Below the pieces are notes generated by a model that was not told the DNA's origin, searched no databases, and worked only from the letters and a program-made list of their open reading frames with translations. A program made the position numbers and the translations under genes. Below are positions 54,830 through 64,000 of a stretch of DNA of 64,000 nt, piece by piece; the first letter of the stretch is position 1; every line of letters begins with the position of its first letter. Source of the DNA: Amphiura filiformis (lineage: Eukaryota; Echinodermata; Ophiuroidea; Amphilepidida; Amphiuridae); the NCBI RefSeq assembly GCF_039555335.1, contig NC_092636.1, positions 54,677,706 through 54,741,705 of the forward strand, written 5' to 3'.

Positions 54830-55280
54830 AAGTGTCTGTTCAGATCTATTGAGCTACTGCATTACAATATAACAAGGTTTAACATTTTTCGTGGCCTGTT
54901 AAGCATTTCTGTCGTGTGTACAGTAGACGATATGCTATAGCCTACATGTGCTAACAGCCAAAGCAATGAAACTTTTGGAGATTATTCAATGATGATATAT
55001 CCCGACGGCACTATACTAAAACATTCGTTTTCTGCAAAAGTTATAGACAAGTATGGAGCCTTGATGTATGAGATGCTTAATTATCCTGCGATAACCAAGT
55101 GTTATGCTAATTAAACCGAACACGAGATTTGTTTTGTGTATGAAAACTCAAAGTAAGCAAATATTGTGCTTTTCCTACAGCTTGTATTGTTCTTTCTGCC
55201 TTGCATAAAACATGCTTAACGTGCCAACGCGTATAATAATGGTTGCCGTCCTGTCGTAGATATGTTGTTGTTAAATATGC
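54830..55280 (+). repeat. Long repeat family C, copy C3 (5' part)
   Basis: TGTTCAGATCTATTGAGCTA (54836), GATATATCCCGACGGCACTA (54992), GCAAAAGTTATAGACAAGTA (55036), GAAAACTCAAAGTAAGCAAA (55142) match 41050-41630 in order. Confidence 0.65.
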
Positions 55281-55425
55281 TTCTCGAATCAAGATGAATA
55301 ACAAATAAGTGAATGTTCTTAAGGCATCCAGTAGTTTCAAACAGAGTTTTGGAATTAAATCAAATACTGGAACTTAATTTTTGCAACTATTAAAAGTGCG
55401 ACGTTGCGTCTGGAACCACCAGACT

Positions 55426-55579
55426 TCATCAGGCAACTGACCCGGTGGACTGGTCACGTGATAGACGGCTAGGTATCGTCCCGATGGCCCGGTCCCATGC
55501 ATTAGATAAGTTTCGGGTCATCTGGACGATAACTAGCCGTCTATCACGTGACCAGTCCACCGGATCAGTTGCCTGATGA
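55426..55579. repeat. 154-bp inverted repeat, about 56-bp arms
   Basis: TCATCAGGCAACTGACCCGG through GTGGACTGGTCACGTGATAG to ATCGTCC pairs with 55524-55579 with two mismatches. The loop is about 42 bp. GC-rich relative to its surroundings; likely a recent foldback MITE. No clear target duplication. Confidence 0.9.
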
Positions 55580-55589
55580 TAACAACAAT

Positions 55590-56757
55590 ATTTTTAAAAT
55601 GTTTTCGAAATGTCATTGTAAACTATTTTTGCGAACATTTTTGGCCAAATATTTTGCCAACACTTAAATAACATTATGTTAAAATATTCTTAAAATGTTT
55701 TTTTACAAAACGTTTAAAGGGATCTAGAATGACCGTTTATGGCGTTTCGACAGTATTTTTTGTGGGACATGAGAGCACCTCAGACGTATCGAATTGCATT
55801 CTGAATACAAAGCATGTCTTTCTGATATCAAATAATTTTCATTTTTTGAAATTCACTATATAATACAAATTTTATGACAAATTATTAAAATTTGATATTT
55901 TTCAAATTTTTGATATATAACAGTCCTCGAAATAAATTTTATAAATCTAATGATACATTCTTAAAGTGTATGTAGCTGGGAAGAAAAGCCGACGATCAAT
56001 TGAAAATTTTGACCTTTCATATTGAAGATATGGATTTTTTTCCAAAAGACCTATTTTTTGGTGTTTGGGAAAAAAATCCATATCTTCAATACGAAAAGTC
56101 AAAATTTTCAATTGATCGTCGGCTTTTCATCCCACCTACATACACTTTAAGTATAAATCATCAGATTTATAAAGTTTACTTCAAGTACTGTTAAATATCA
56201 AAAATATCAATTTTAATGATTTGCCATAAAATGTGTATTACATTGCGAATTTCAAAAATCAAAATTAATTGATATCAGAAGGACATTCTTCGTATTCAGA
56301 ATACAATTCGATATGTCTGATGTGCTCTAATGTCCCACAATAAATACTGTCCAAACGTTCATACCCCTTCCTTAATAACATTTAAATGTCGGGTTATATA
56401 AAGGTCGTGAAAACATTTTAAAAACGTTATTGTAAATATTTTGGGCAAACCTTTTTTTCAAAATATTTTTTCAACCCCAAAATAACATTCTGTTTAGAAT
56501 GATTTGTACCAAGTTTTCAAAAATGTTTTTGGAATGTTATTAAAACGTTTTATACCCTTTATATAGCCCGACATTTAATTGTTTTCTGTAAAACATTTGT
56601 GTTTGCTGTGCAGTAAATTACCAACAGATGTTTTTTAATGTTATGAAAACGTTTTATACCATTAATGTACCCTTTATACAACCCGACATTTAAACGTTTT
56701 CTGACAACCTTTTATAACCTTTTGCGAATGATGTCGAAAACGTTTTGTGTTTGCTGG
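55590..56757 (+). repeat. AACGTTTT-rich element H, copy 2, split by FB copy 3
   Basis: Shares TTAAAATGTTTT, GGGTTATATAAAGGTCGTGA, AAACGTTTTATACC and the terminal GTTTTGTGTTTGCTGGG with 39355-39493. The FB element occupies 55714-56375. The right end meets the reverse transcriptase pseudogene precisely at 56757. Confidence 0.7.
55714..56375. mobile_element. Foldback element FB, copy 3, TTAA-flanked
   Basis: 662 bp with TTAA at 55714-55717 and 56372-56375. Arms and centre as in the copies at 29981 and 30943 (GGGATCTAGAATGACCG; AGCCGACGATCAATTGAAAA / TTTTCAATTGATCGTCGGCT). It lies in element H. Confidence 0.87.
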
Positions 56758-57550
56758 GAAGTGATCACAGATTGGTTAGATGTATAGCAACCTTCAATAT
56801 CCGTAAAGAAAGGAGGAAACTCATTACCAAGGAAAAGGTAATTGATTTAAACAAGTTACAGGAGGAGAAATACATCTTTGAAGTGGAATTGAAAAACAGA
56901 TTTGAAGGATTAGAAGTAGAAGAAAGTGTTGAAAACATGTGTGATGCAGTAGCTACAAAGGCACATGAGGTGGCTATTTCCAAAAGAAAAGGAAATACAG
57001 ACAAGCTTCAAGAAACCAAACATCTACTAAGCAGAAGGAGGGACATGGCAGCACAAGAAAAACACAATACACCAGAATATAGGGAGCTATGTAAATCAGC
57101 AAGAAAGAAAATGAAAACCGACATTCGCAATTTTAATAAAGAGCACGTCAGAAGAGAAATAGAAAATAACAGGAGTGTAAAAAGGCTAAAAGAAGCTTAG
57201 TCAGAGGGAAAAATCAAATCATTCAAATGAAAGAAGAAGATGGTACCATCATCAATGACAGAGATAGAATAATCAAAAGAGCAGAAGAATTTTACCAAGA
57301 CTTATATGACAGCAAAACCCCAGTACCTGATGTAAATCTGATTCCAGAACATGAAGAGGAAGATATCCTTGATGTGGGAGCAGATGAAGTGGAAGCAGCT
57401 TTGAAGTCAATGAATAATGGAAAATCTCCAGGGCCAGATGATATCGTGGCAGAAATGCTAACGTGTGGAGGAGACACAGTCATCCAAGTATTGGCAAAAC
57501 TCTTTACGAAATGTCTAAGAACCAACACCATGAAGTTGGAAGAGTGCTAA
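56757..57550 (+). pseudogene. Endonuclease tail, linker and RT fingers of the RTE-like element
   Basis: From GSDHRLVR the frame runs through VELKNRFEGLE, TKAHEVAISKRKG, KHLLSRRRDMAAQEKHNTPE and HVRREIENNRSVKRLKE to a stop at 57198-57200. After a frame change it continues with MKEEDGTIINDRDRIIKRAE, EFYQDLYDSK, EVEAALKSMNNGKSPGPDDI and VAEMLTCGGDTVIQVLAKLF, ending at 57550. The last part is the conserved N-terminal region of RTE/L1-type reverse transcriptases that precedes the fingers. Its order and spacing are normal; only the frame shifts disable it. Confidence 0.8.
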
Positions 57551-58270
57551 TGTTATTATTCTGCACAAAAAAGGCGACACAAAAGATCTTAAAAACTACC
57601 GGCCAATTAGCCTTCTCTCACACACATATAAACTCTTCACCAAAGTGATCACAAACAGATTGACCACTCAACTGGACGAAAATCAACCTGCAGAACAAGT
57701 TGGATTTAGGAACAATTTCTCCACAATTGACCACTTACAGGCAGTGAATCAACTTGTTGAAAAATCTAGGGAATACCAGCTGCCCTTATGCCTTCCTTTT
57801 GTGGGCTATGAAAAGGCTTTTGATTCGGTGGAAACAAGTGCAGTCATCCAAGCACTCAAAAACCAAGGCATAAACAAAATCTACATCAATACCATCCAGG
57901 AAATATATACCAATGCCACAGCTACACTAACATTTCATAAGGACAGTGAACCAATTTTCATCAGAAGGGGAGTTCGTCAGGGAGATACCATGTCACCCAA
58001 GTTCAAGTTGTTTGTGGCAACCCTAGAAGAAATCTTCAAAAGATTGAACTGGGTTGATAAAGGCATCAATGTAAATGGAAAGAAATTAAACCATCTAAGG
58101 TTTGCAGATGGCATTGTAAGCATATCTGGAGATGCAGCCGAGTTGGAAGAAATGTTAACTGATTTGAGCAATGAGAGTAGGAAAGTGGGGCTAAAAATGA
58201 ACATGTCAAAAACAAAGGTCATGTTCAACATGACTTGTATGCAGATAACAAGGAAATCAAAATGGAAATG
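57550..58270 (+). pseudogene. Reverse transcriptase palm with two lost catalytic aspartates
   Basis: Begins with NVIILHKKGDTKDLKNYRPI and SLLSHTYKLFTKVITNRL, then EQVGFRNNFSTIDHL, motif A as FVGYEKAFDSVE, motif B as RRGVRQGDTMSP, and motif C as LRFADGIVSISGD. The usual motif A is FVDYEKAFD and motif C is FADD. The codons at 57804-57806 and 58110-58112 are both GGC (Gly) where Asp is expected, one A-to-G change each if the ancestor was GAC. Motif B carries two extra residues (PKFKLF). The frame is otherwise long and open, ending at 58269-58271. Catalytically dead even if expressed. Confidence 0.85.
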
Positions 58271-58289
58271 AAACACTCGAACATGTATC

Positions 58290-58875
58290 CAAATACACTT
58301 ACCTAGGACAAAAGATTTGGCCAGATGGGAATCAGTCGCAGGATATAAAGAGAAAAACACAAGCAGGATGGGCAGCTTTCAGCAGACACAAAGATATACT
58401 AACAGACAAACACATGCCAAATTGTCTGAAAAGGAAACTTTTCAATCAATGCATCTTACCTGCCATATAACATATGGAAGTGAAACTTGGACATTAAACA
58501 AAGATATGGAAAGGAAACTTCAGACTACACAACGAAGTATGGAAAGGATGATGCTGGGGTATACAAGGAGAGACCAAAAACCCAGCTGGATTAATAGGGA
58601 ACAAACAAGAGTAAAGGATGTGTTAACAACAGTAAAAAGAATTAAATGGAGGTGGGCTGGACATCTGAGCAGGATAACAGATGGAAGATGGAGTCAGCTC
58701 ACAACAGAGTGGCAACCGTTATATGGAGTAAGGAAAAGAGGAAGACCTCGAGCTACATGGAGAGATGAGTTGGTCAGCTCCCTGGGAACAACAGCCTGGA
58801 CAGGAATTGCAAAAACAGGAGAAATTGGCAAAATTTGGGAGAAGCATTTACCCAGCAGTGGAAGGATATGGGCTA
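58290..58875 (+). pseudogene. C-terminal region of the RTE-like ORF2
   Basis: In a shifted frame: ITYGSETWTLNKDMERKLQT, TQRSMERMMLGYTRRDQKPS, REQTRVKDVLTTVKRIKWRW, AGHLSRITDGRW, EWQPLYGVRKRGRPRATWRD. This is the characteristic C-terminal part shared by RTE-like and related APE-type elements. A further frame of the same region (58317-58450) shows its start is frameshifted. Beyond GRIWAND the frame enters the GAT/ACATT tail and is meaningless. Confidence 0.82.
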
Positions 58876-58935
58876 ATGATGATGATGATGACATTACATT
58901 ACATTACATTACATTATATTATATTACATTACAAG
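58876..58935 (+). repeat. (GAT)n plus (ACATT)n tail
   Basis: GATGATGATGATGACATTAC and then ATTACATTACATT units; the 3' terminus of the preceding non-LTR element merging into a pentanucleotide repeat. The same pentanucleotide occurs at 33592-33621. Confidence 0.85.
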
Positions 58936-59104
58936 GTCGTTACATTAAGGTATTTACAACTATGGGAGTCTCCGGCCTCGGCCCTGCGGGGTCTACGGCC
59001 TTGGTGTTTCTTGTTGACGGTTCTTTACTAATGGAGTTCCAACGTAACTACCTTGCAGGACAAGAAAGCGATACTTAACCTTAAGTTATCGACAGCCCGT
59101 CACC

Positions 59105-59260
59105 CAGCCCGCCCGTTGTCAGGATTTTTTGTGGGGTGCTGATTTTGAAAAAGTGGACTTGTTTCCACTTTTGTGAAAAGTGGACTTTCTTCCCAAAATT
59201 TGGACCTTTATTGACCAAGAAAGCTTGAACGCGTCGCATCCCTCTGGCTACATGGCTCTG
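59105..59260. mobile_element. hAT-type MITE, 156 bp, relative of 6621-6882
   Basis: The ends CAGCCCGCCCGTTGTCAGG and CTGGCTACATGGCTCTG are weakly inverted with CAG...CTG termini. Flanking octamers CCGTCACC (59097-59104) and CTGTCACC (59261-59268) match at 7 of 8. Internal words AAGTGGACTTTCTTCCCAAA and TTTGGACCTTTATTGACCAA are the inverse of those in the 6621 element. Shorter, so an internally deleted or separate subfamily. Confidence 0.75.
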
Positions 59261-59799
59261 CTGTCACCCCATTTTTTTTACCCCTAAATTTCTCTCATTT
59301 TGCAGGCCCTGCCCTTTTAAGGCCCTGGCTAATTTATGCTTGATTGTTGATGGCTATTGTTTTTGAGCGTTTCTTCATAGCCATGCGGGGCAACATTGAA
59401 CAATATTGTCTTTGAGCGATATTGTTTTTTACGGCGACTGCAATTGGATGTTGAGTGTCAAGGTTGCCAGACAGGGTTGGTTATTCACATCCAGCACTTA
59501 ATCAGTGCTAACTGAAATCCTGCTCCTTTATGAAAATCTTGCCTATTGCTTTTCAATCTTGGTCAATTTGAAATGTCTCTAGCAACAATGGATAATCTGA
59601 TAGGTGCTGGTATTTACTATTTCCAGGGCATCTCCACTATGGCTATGGTATGCATTTAGTGTGTATTTCTATCATATTTCTAGTATTTTATCACACTTTA
59701 TGAAGCAACCTATATACATTACACATTGTAAACACGCTTGTTCATGTTACTATGAGATTCCAATGTACAAACCTTGTGATCGCTAAAATACTATACTTT

Positions 59800-59890
59800 G
59801 TAATCATGAAAACGCTGCTGCTAGCACGCGGTCTCGCGGGAAGGTTCAAAATGCGACTACTGGCATGCGGTCTCGCGGGAAGGTGCATAC
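59800..59890 (+). repeat. 45-bp tandem duplication in copy C4
   Basis: GCGGTCTCGCGGGAAGGT occurs at 59829 and 59868 with matching flanks (CTGCTAGCAC / CTACTGGCAT). Confidence 0.75.
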
Positions 59891-61426
59891 ACAGATATTG
59901 GTGCATACATTTCAGGAACGAAATGCAAACACACAGACGAACTAACTGAATCCTACTTCTTTATAAGACAACTCTGCCTAAAAGTCTTAATTTTCCATAT
60001 CTGTCAAGAAACAAATGAAAGCTGATGTATTGCTGGTATTTACATTATTCCCAGGGCATCTTTGCTACCATGGCTATGGTGGTATAGATACCGAAATTCG
60101 CTACCGTATCTATACAATGGTTTATGTATTTCATTCAATATGCTTCCTTGGCACTGCAATGTTATATATGACCTACTTCTGCTTGCGGGTTGCAAACATG
60201 GTCAGAATCGTCTTATTTCATGTATTTTCATAATACCATTACATCAATATAGATGACCGTTTCGAACGGCACTCTTCAGTGGATTACCAGTACATAATGA
60301 TTTGTCGCCCTGGGTCTGTCGCCATGTCGACCTACTTTGAATTGATCTAAATGAGACAGAACAGCATATCAACATAATCTTTTGTATCATCCGAAATTGT
60401 TGATTTATTAATATTTGATAATATGGTGATTCTGGGCAACATACGCCAACTTGTATTGATGTACGAATTGGTATGTGAACTTCAGGGCTGTGCAAAGAGC
60501 CCCCCCCCCATTCTTAGCCTTCAGCGATTCCCTGAGCATATAGCACTTTAGGTGAATGCATCATCGCATCACGTGGGATCCCGTGTGGGATGCATGCGCG
60601 GTGGTTATCTTCGTGGTATTTTGTGGTATTTATGGGTGTTAGGATTAATATGATATTTAATGTGAGTGTTTCGAGCAGGAAATACACCATCTACAGTCGT
60701 GATACGTCCAACCGGAAGTAAGGATCCCCCATCATTATTCTGATGATGCCTATCGACCAGGATAGGCGAAACCGTCAATAGTGAGTAAATTATTTGGTTT
60801 TGTGCTATTGAAAATTTCCTTACTGTATATCTACAAACCTGATGAATCTATTCAGTGATTGAACGTACATATTATGAAGTAAAAATATGAGAGCATTTGA
60901 TTTTGATTGCTCAGAATATTTATTCCTTTTCATGGCCACTTTTAGATTGAAATATATATGTAAGAGACATTATTTTGAAGAAATCAATACAGGTTTTTGA
61001 GAAAAACAAAAACATTTGCTAGAAGATTGCTAGAAGTAAAATATAGTTAAATCTAGACTTCTCCGTAGTCCACTTGCCCATTTTGCATACTCTGGCTATT
61101 ACGTTTAAGCCATAAGCATAAAACGCCGATTTGTATTAATTTGTGTGCAATTGATATATTTTCACATCTGATATTTTCAGTCACCATACCCTCTGTTACC
61201 CTCTGTTTGTAAAGTTCTGCTTAAAATCCAATGTACATAGTCGGATTTTTTACTCGGGCTTTCGTGATCAATAAACTGGTCGATTCCAAAATCAGAATTG
61301 TTTTGAAGTGAGCCATTATAATTATGCAAGATATGTTGCATTTGATAAGTTTTATTGTCACTAATCATCTAATTATATAAACTCTTTATGACCATTTTAC
61401 TATTGAACACTTTAATTTTAACATGT

Positions 61427-61545
61427 TTAATAAACATCAGTATAATTTTGAGTTCAACAGAATGCGTTCATCATGATTAAATAATAATAATAATAATAAT
61501 AATAATTTTATAAAAATTCGTCTATGGCATAGTCTAAGTTAAATC
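61427..61545 (-). repeat. Interspersed repeat X, inverted copy with (AAT)n
   Basis: CAGTATAATTTTGAGTTCAA and GAATGCGTTCATCATGATTA are the reverse complement of 7748-7795; the following CTATGGCATAGTCTA matches the complement of 7705-7720. An (AAT)n run at 61480-61505 lies within it. Confidence 0.75.
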
Positions 61546-62227
61546 CAACGTGCAATTATATCAAGCGTTCCTTGAATGCCTCTTGCAGAATACACATGTC
61601 TATGGAAATTTTATCTACTCTGTTAAATGTGTTATTCATACCGAATCTGAAAACATTCCTTTACTATTCTATTTTTTTGAGAAAAACATAGCAACAATAG
61701 TAACGCTCCTGTTGGCGGTTTTACCTCGACAGTTAGCTTTTTACAGCTTTTCGCAAAAATACGTGGTTGTTACTCCAGGTATATTATTCAGAGCAGAGAT
61801 ATTGTTATACATTTGAAAGCAACAGCTGACATTTTCCCAAAATTGTCAACAAGCACGTGAGTAGGTTATGCATTATATTCGCAAATATACAAGCATAACA
61901 AGAGTGTCAGGACCGATATTGCTCTGATCCGGGTATTCACAAAATTGCTGCAGTATATTGCAAAATCACTCGACTCCTTGTCCTGCCCTTCAGGTCTGCA
62001 TTATGATATTCTCTCAACTTGACCGGCTGGTCTAAAAACTTTCAACGTTATTGCAGTGAATGGACAAAATGCATGCACCTTAACTGTTCTTCTTGAGCAA
62101 ATGCTACTCAAAAACGTGCATCAATTAAATGTCGTTGGTCTCCGCTTTCGCCTTTTTCCCAATCCCAATGCTAATTAATAAGACATCACTATACATGCCT
62201 ATTGTAAGTAATGGGATACACCCAAAA

Positions 62228-62330
62228 GGGATGAAATCAAAACTCCGGTTCGGTCCGGTTGCTATTGTTCTAAACAATGGCAACCGGGTGGAACCGGCTG
62301 GAACCGCCGGTCGAGTTTTGATTTCATCCG
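62228..62330. repeat. GC-rich hairpin element G, copy 2
   Basis: GGGATGAAATCAAAACTCCG at the left pairs with CGAGTTTTGATTTCATCC at the right; GGTTGCTATTGTTC and CCGGCTGGAACCGCCGG lie inside. Relative of 35881-35970. Complete here, about 103 bp. Confidence 0.75.
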
Positions 62331-62835
62331 TAACATATGTATGTGTTTATCTATTTCAAATGTACTACCTTTATATCAATGTGAAATCTACATAAACCAT
62401 GTAAACGCTGTCAGCAAATGGATATTGGTTCATGTTGAATCTTTGTAAGGTAGGAGGTGTCATGTTGTCTCAAGGTACGGCATAAATCATCGCTTCATGA
62501 AACGTTTGAAGCATAGATTATGGGATCTACACTCGTCAATTCAGCAATCGGAATAATGTCAATGACACGAGCTGAAATCCAAGAACACAATGGTTGTTTC
62601 CTGCTCAATGATCTTTGCTTATACAATAATTCCAATATCAATGGAGAAAGGCGTATTATTGGCTTCATGCAGTATTCGATTTGAAGGCAGTAGACAAATT
62701 CATTCAAGTAGGTAAAGTATTATAACATTGCGGTTATTTTTATTTTAAACAGATTGCAGTAGACATTTTTAATGATTTGCAAAAGCAGTGTAAGTTATGA
62801 ATGCAGTTTTATACAGCTGTGCTCAGTCACATAGC

Positions 62836-63260
62836 TTAAAGGAACTCTCCGGCAATCATAACATTACGCCTTATATGTTAGAAAAATAATTATCAAGCAC
62901 GAATCGCATAGTTTTATTTAAAACAAATTCATATTGACCATAAAAACGAGTCACAAGCAGCCGGCTCTCAACACGCGATATTCAAAATTCCCGCGCCAAA
63001 ATTGCCTAGTGCAATGACGTCATGGTTATTTGTGCTCAATTGTTGTCAGCCTTCATTGTATTGCTGGGAGGTCATTGCACTAGACAATTTCGGCGCCCGC
63101 GGGAAATTTGAATATCGCGTGTTGAGAGACGGCTATATTAATTCTTTTATGGTCACTATGAGTTAAATTTGTTTAAAATAAAACCACGTGATTCGTGCTT
63201 AATAATTAATTTTCTAATATAATAAGGCATAATGATGTGATTGCCGGAGACATCCTTTAA
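62836..63260. mobile_element. Palindromic TTAA-flanked element (E-type ends around D core)
   Basis: TTAAAGGAACTCTCCGGCAA at the left and TTGCCGGAGACATCCTTTAA at the right end the element, 425 bp. Inside is a copy of element D (62880-63222), with arms AATTATCAAGCACGAATC / GATTCGTGCTTAATAATT. The homologous point of copy C1 (45468-45476, ACTCAAATTAAAGAGAG) lacks the element, an empty site centred on TTAA. The same outer ends belong to element E at 45881. Confidence 0.83.
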
Positions 63261-63419
63261 ATTGAGAGAGTGCATTTGATATTTGATTTCATTGGCGCCA
63301 CAGGATTGGAAAGCTTGGCACATGATGCCTTGGTGGATGTATTTAATGTTTATTATTATTTATTTACCCGTGCTTGTTAACGATCTTGAGCTAAAAAGTA
63401 CAAAAAGGCCTAAAATCTA

Positions 63420-63512
63420 GGGCGGTCAGCATCCCACAGGGGGGGGGGGCAAGACTTCACATAGTAGGGAAGCTGCCAGCTGCTGCCCCTGTCCCCTGGC
63501 TACGCCACTGTT
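63420..63512 (-). mobile_element. Fragment starting CAGTGGCGTAGCCAGGGG (minus strand)
   Basis: CCCCTGGCTACGCCACTG at 63492-63509 with a nearby G-run (63439-63450) resembles one end of hAT-like elements with GTAGCCA boxes, as in the two hAT MITEs of this window. No second end or target duplication is clear. Confidence 0.4.
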
Positions 63513-63559
63513 AGGTTGAATCGTTCATGTGATAGCAACAACTAGCAACGACACTCTCA

Positions 63560-63810
63560 ATGTTTGCAATCCACAAGCAGAAGTAGGTCCTATATGTAAC
63601 ATTGTACCAAAGATAACATTGTGTATGAAACACACCACATGATTGATACCGTATTTTTACTATCTATAGCAATGATAGCAAAGATGCCCTGGAAATATGT
63701 AAATACCAGCACATATCGGATTATCCATTGTTGCTAGAGACATTTTTTCTTGACAAAGATTTAAAAGTAAGACTTTAAGGCACAGTTTTCACAAAGGAGT
63801 GTTTGCCATT
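63560..63810 (-). repeat. Long repeat family C, copy C5 (inverted)
   Basis: CAATCCACAAGCAGAAGTAG, AGATGCCCTGGAAATATGTA and AATACCAGCACATATCGGAT are the complement of 42890-43055. It runs opposite to the adjacent copy C4. Confidence 0.7.
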
Positions 63811-64000
63811 CGGTAATACATTGGATGCAGCTTCCGGGAGACTTGCTTGTAGATGCGTTTTGATAGTTATTTCTGCAATCCATGAGATTTGTGAGTAAGA
63901 ATCTAGATTGTATGTACATTCGGCTCATGGAATATGATATGAGGGAAAATCAGATTTAAACAAATTATATGTATTCATAAATTAAGCTGATTTGAAGAAC

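Larger units (their letters stand above)
56757..58890 (+). mobile_element. RTE-like non-LTR retrotransposon, 5' truncated, degraded
   Basis: Plus strand. It begins with the last motif of an apurinic-type endonuclease (GSDHRLVR), then a charged linker, a reverse transcriptase, a C-terminal region and a tail of GAT/ATG repeats followed by ACATT repeats. RTE-like elements often end in such trinucleotide repeats. Coding is spread over at least three frames. Most of the endonuclease is missing; the break coincides with the end of element H. Confidence 0.82.
59490..63300 (+). repeat. Long repeat family C, copy C4, with insertions
   Basis: Collinear with 42820-45540 of copy C1 at an offset of about 16.7-17.4 kb: TCCTGCTCCTTTATGAAAA (59519), AATCTGATAGGTGCTGGTAT (59594), TGATTTTGATTGCTCAGAAT (60901), GCTGAAATCCAAGAACACAA (62570), CAGCTGTGCTCA (62814), GAGAGTGCAT (63267). 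The 3' landmarks show a local doubling (59500-59640 and 59940-60200). Inverted repeat-X sequence (61427-61540), hairpin G2 and a TTAA element are inserted in it. Confidence 0.6.

Overview
This 64 kb window looks like non-genic, transposon-rich nuclear DNA of an animal. It is AT-rich, has no operon-like gene order and no convincing complete host gene. It holds decayed DIRS, non-LTR and Penelope-like retroelements, many small terminal-inverted-repeat (TIR) elements, minisatellites and microsatellites. The element mix and a strikingly frequent palindrome (TAGGCCTA) fit a marine invertebrate, perhaps an echinoderm or another deuterostome. That assignment is inference and weak.

Layout. 0-1.1 kb: a 96-97 bp tandem repeat and a GATAC-rich palindromic patch. 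1.16-4.34 kb: a broken DIRS-type tyrosine-recombinase retroelement on the minus strand, with its inverted termini on the left. 4.5-11.6 kb: several MITEs (a TTAA-flanked element, a hAT MITE with a perfect 8-bp target duplication, an element with an internal minisatellite), two inverted copies of an 'aacttt' minisatellite and a local 1.4-kb direct duplication. 12.0-13.3 kb: an endonuclease fragment of a plus-strand non-LTR element, split by a MITE. 13.65-15.75 kb: a minus-strand non-LTR element with an intact reverse transcriptase core. 16.6-20 kb: minisatellite, (GAT)n tract and the 3' end of another non-LTR element. 20.7-31.9 kb: old, diverged long repeats, within which a 2.2-kb tandem duplication formed by recombination; the second copy then received a 560-bp element carrying a tRNA-like RNA polymerase III promoter. 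30-33 kb: TTAA-targeting foldback and TIR elements. 34.6-35.9 kb: a 34-bp minisatellite of about 36 units. 36.5-37.5 kb: a foldback element of nearly 1 kb. 38-39 kb: two reverse-transcriptase scraps. 41-45.7 kb, 51.5-52.7 kb, 54.8-55.3 kb and 59.5-63.8 kb: copies of a long non-coding repeat ('family C'). 45.9-51.5 kb: a nest of four element families. 54.1-54.8 kb: a TTAA element containing a 202-bp near-perfect palindrome. 56.7-58.9 kb: an RTE-like non-LTR pseudogene whose reverse transcriptase has lost two catalytic aspartates.

How it fits together. No protein-coding system works here as a unit. The common theme is non-autonomous DNA transposons that several distinct transposases must have moved in trans: at least four sequence-unrelated families end at TTAA, others carry 8-bp (hAT-like), 3-bp (Harbinger-like) or TA duplications. 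Paralogous empty sites inside the window support several of these insertions directly. The only hint of a host exon is a short ATG exon with a perfect GTAAGT donor near 49.2 kb, itself inside a TTAA-flanked element.
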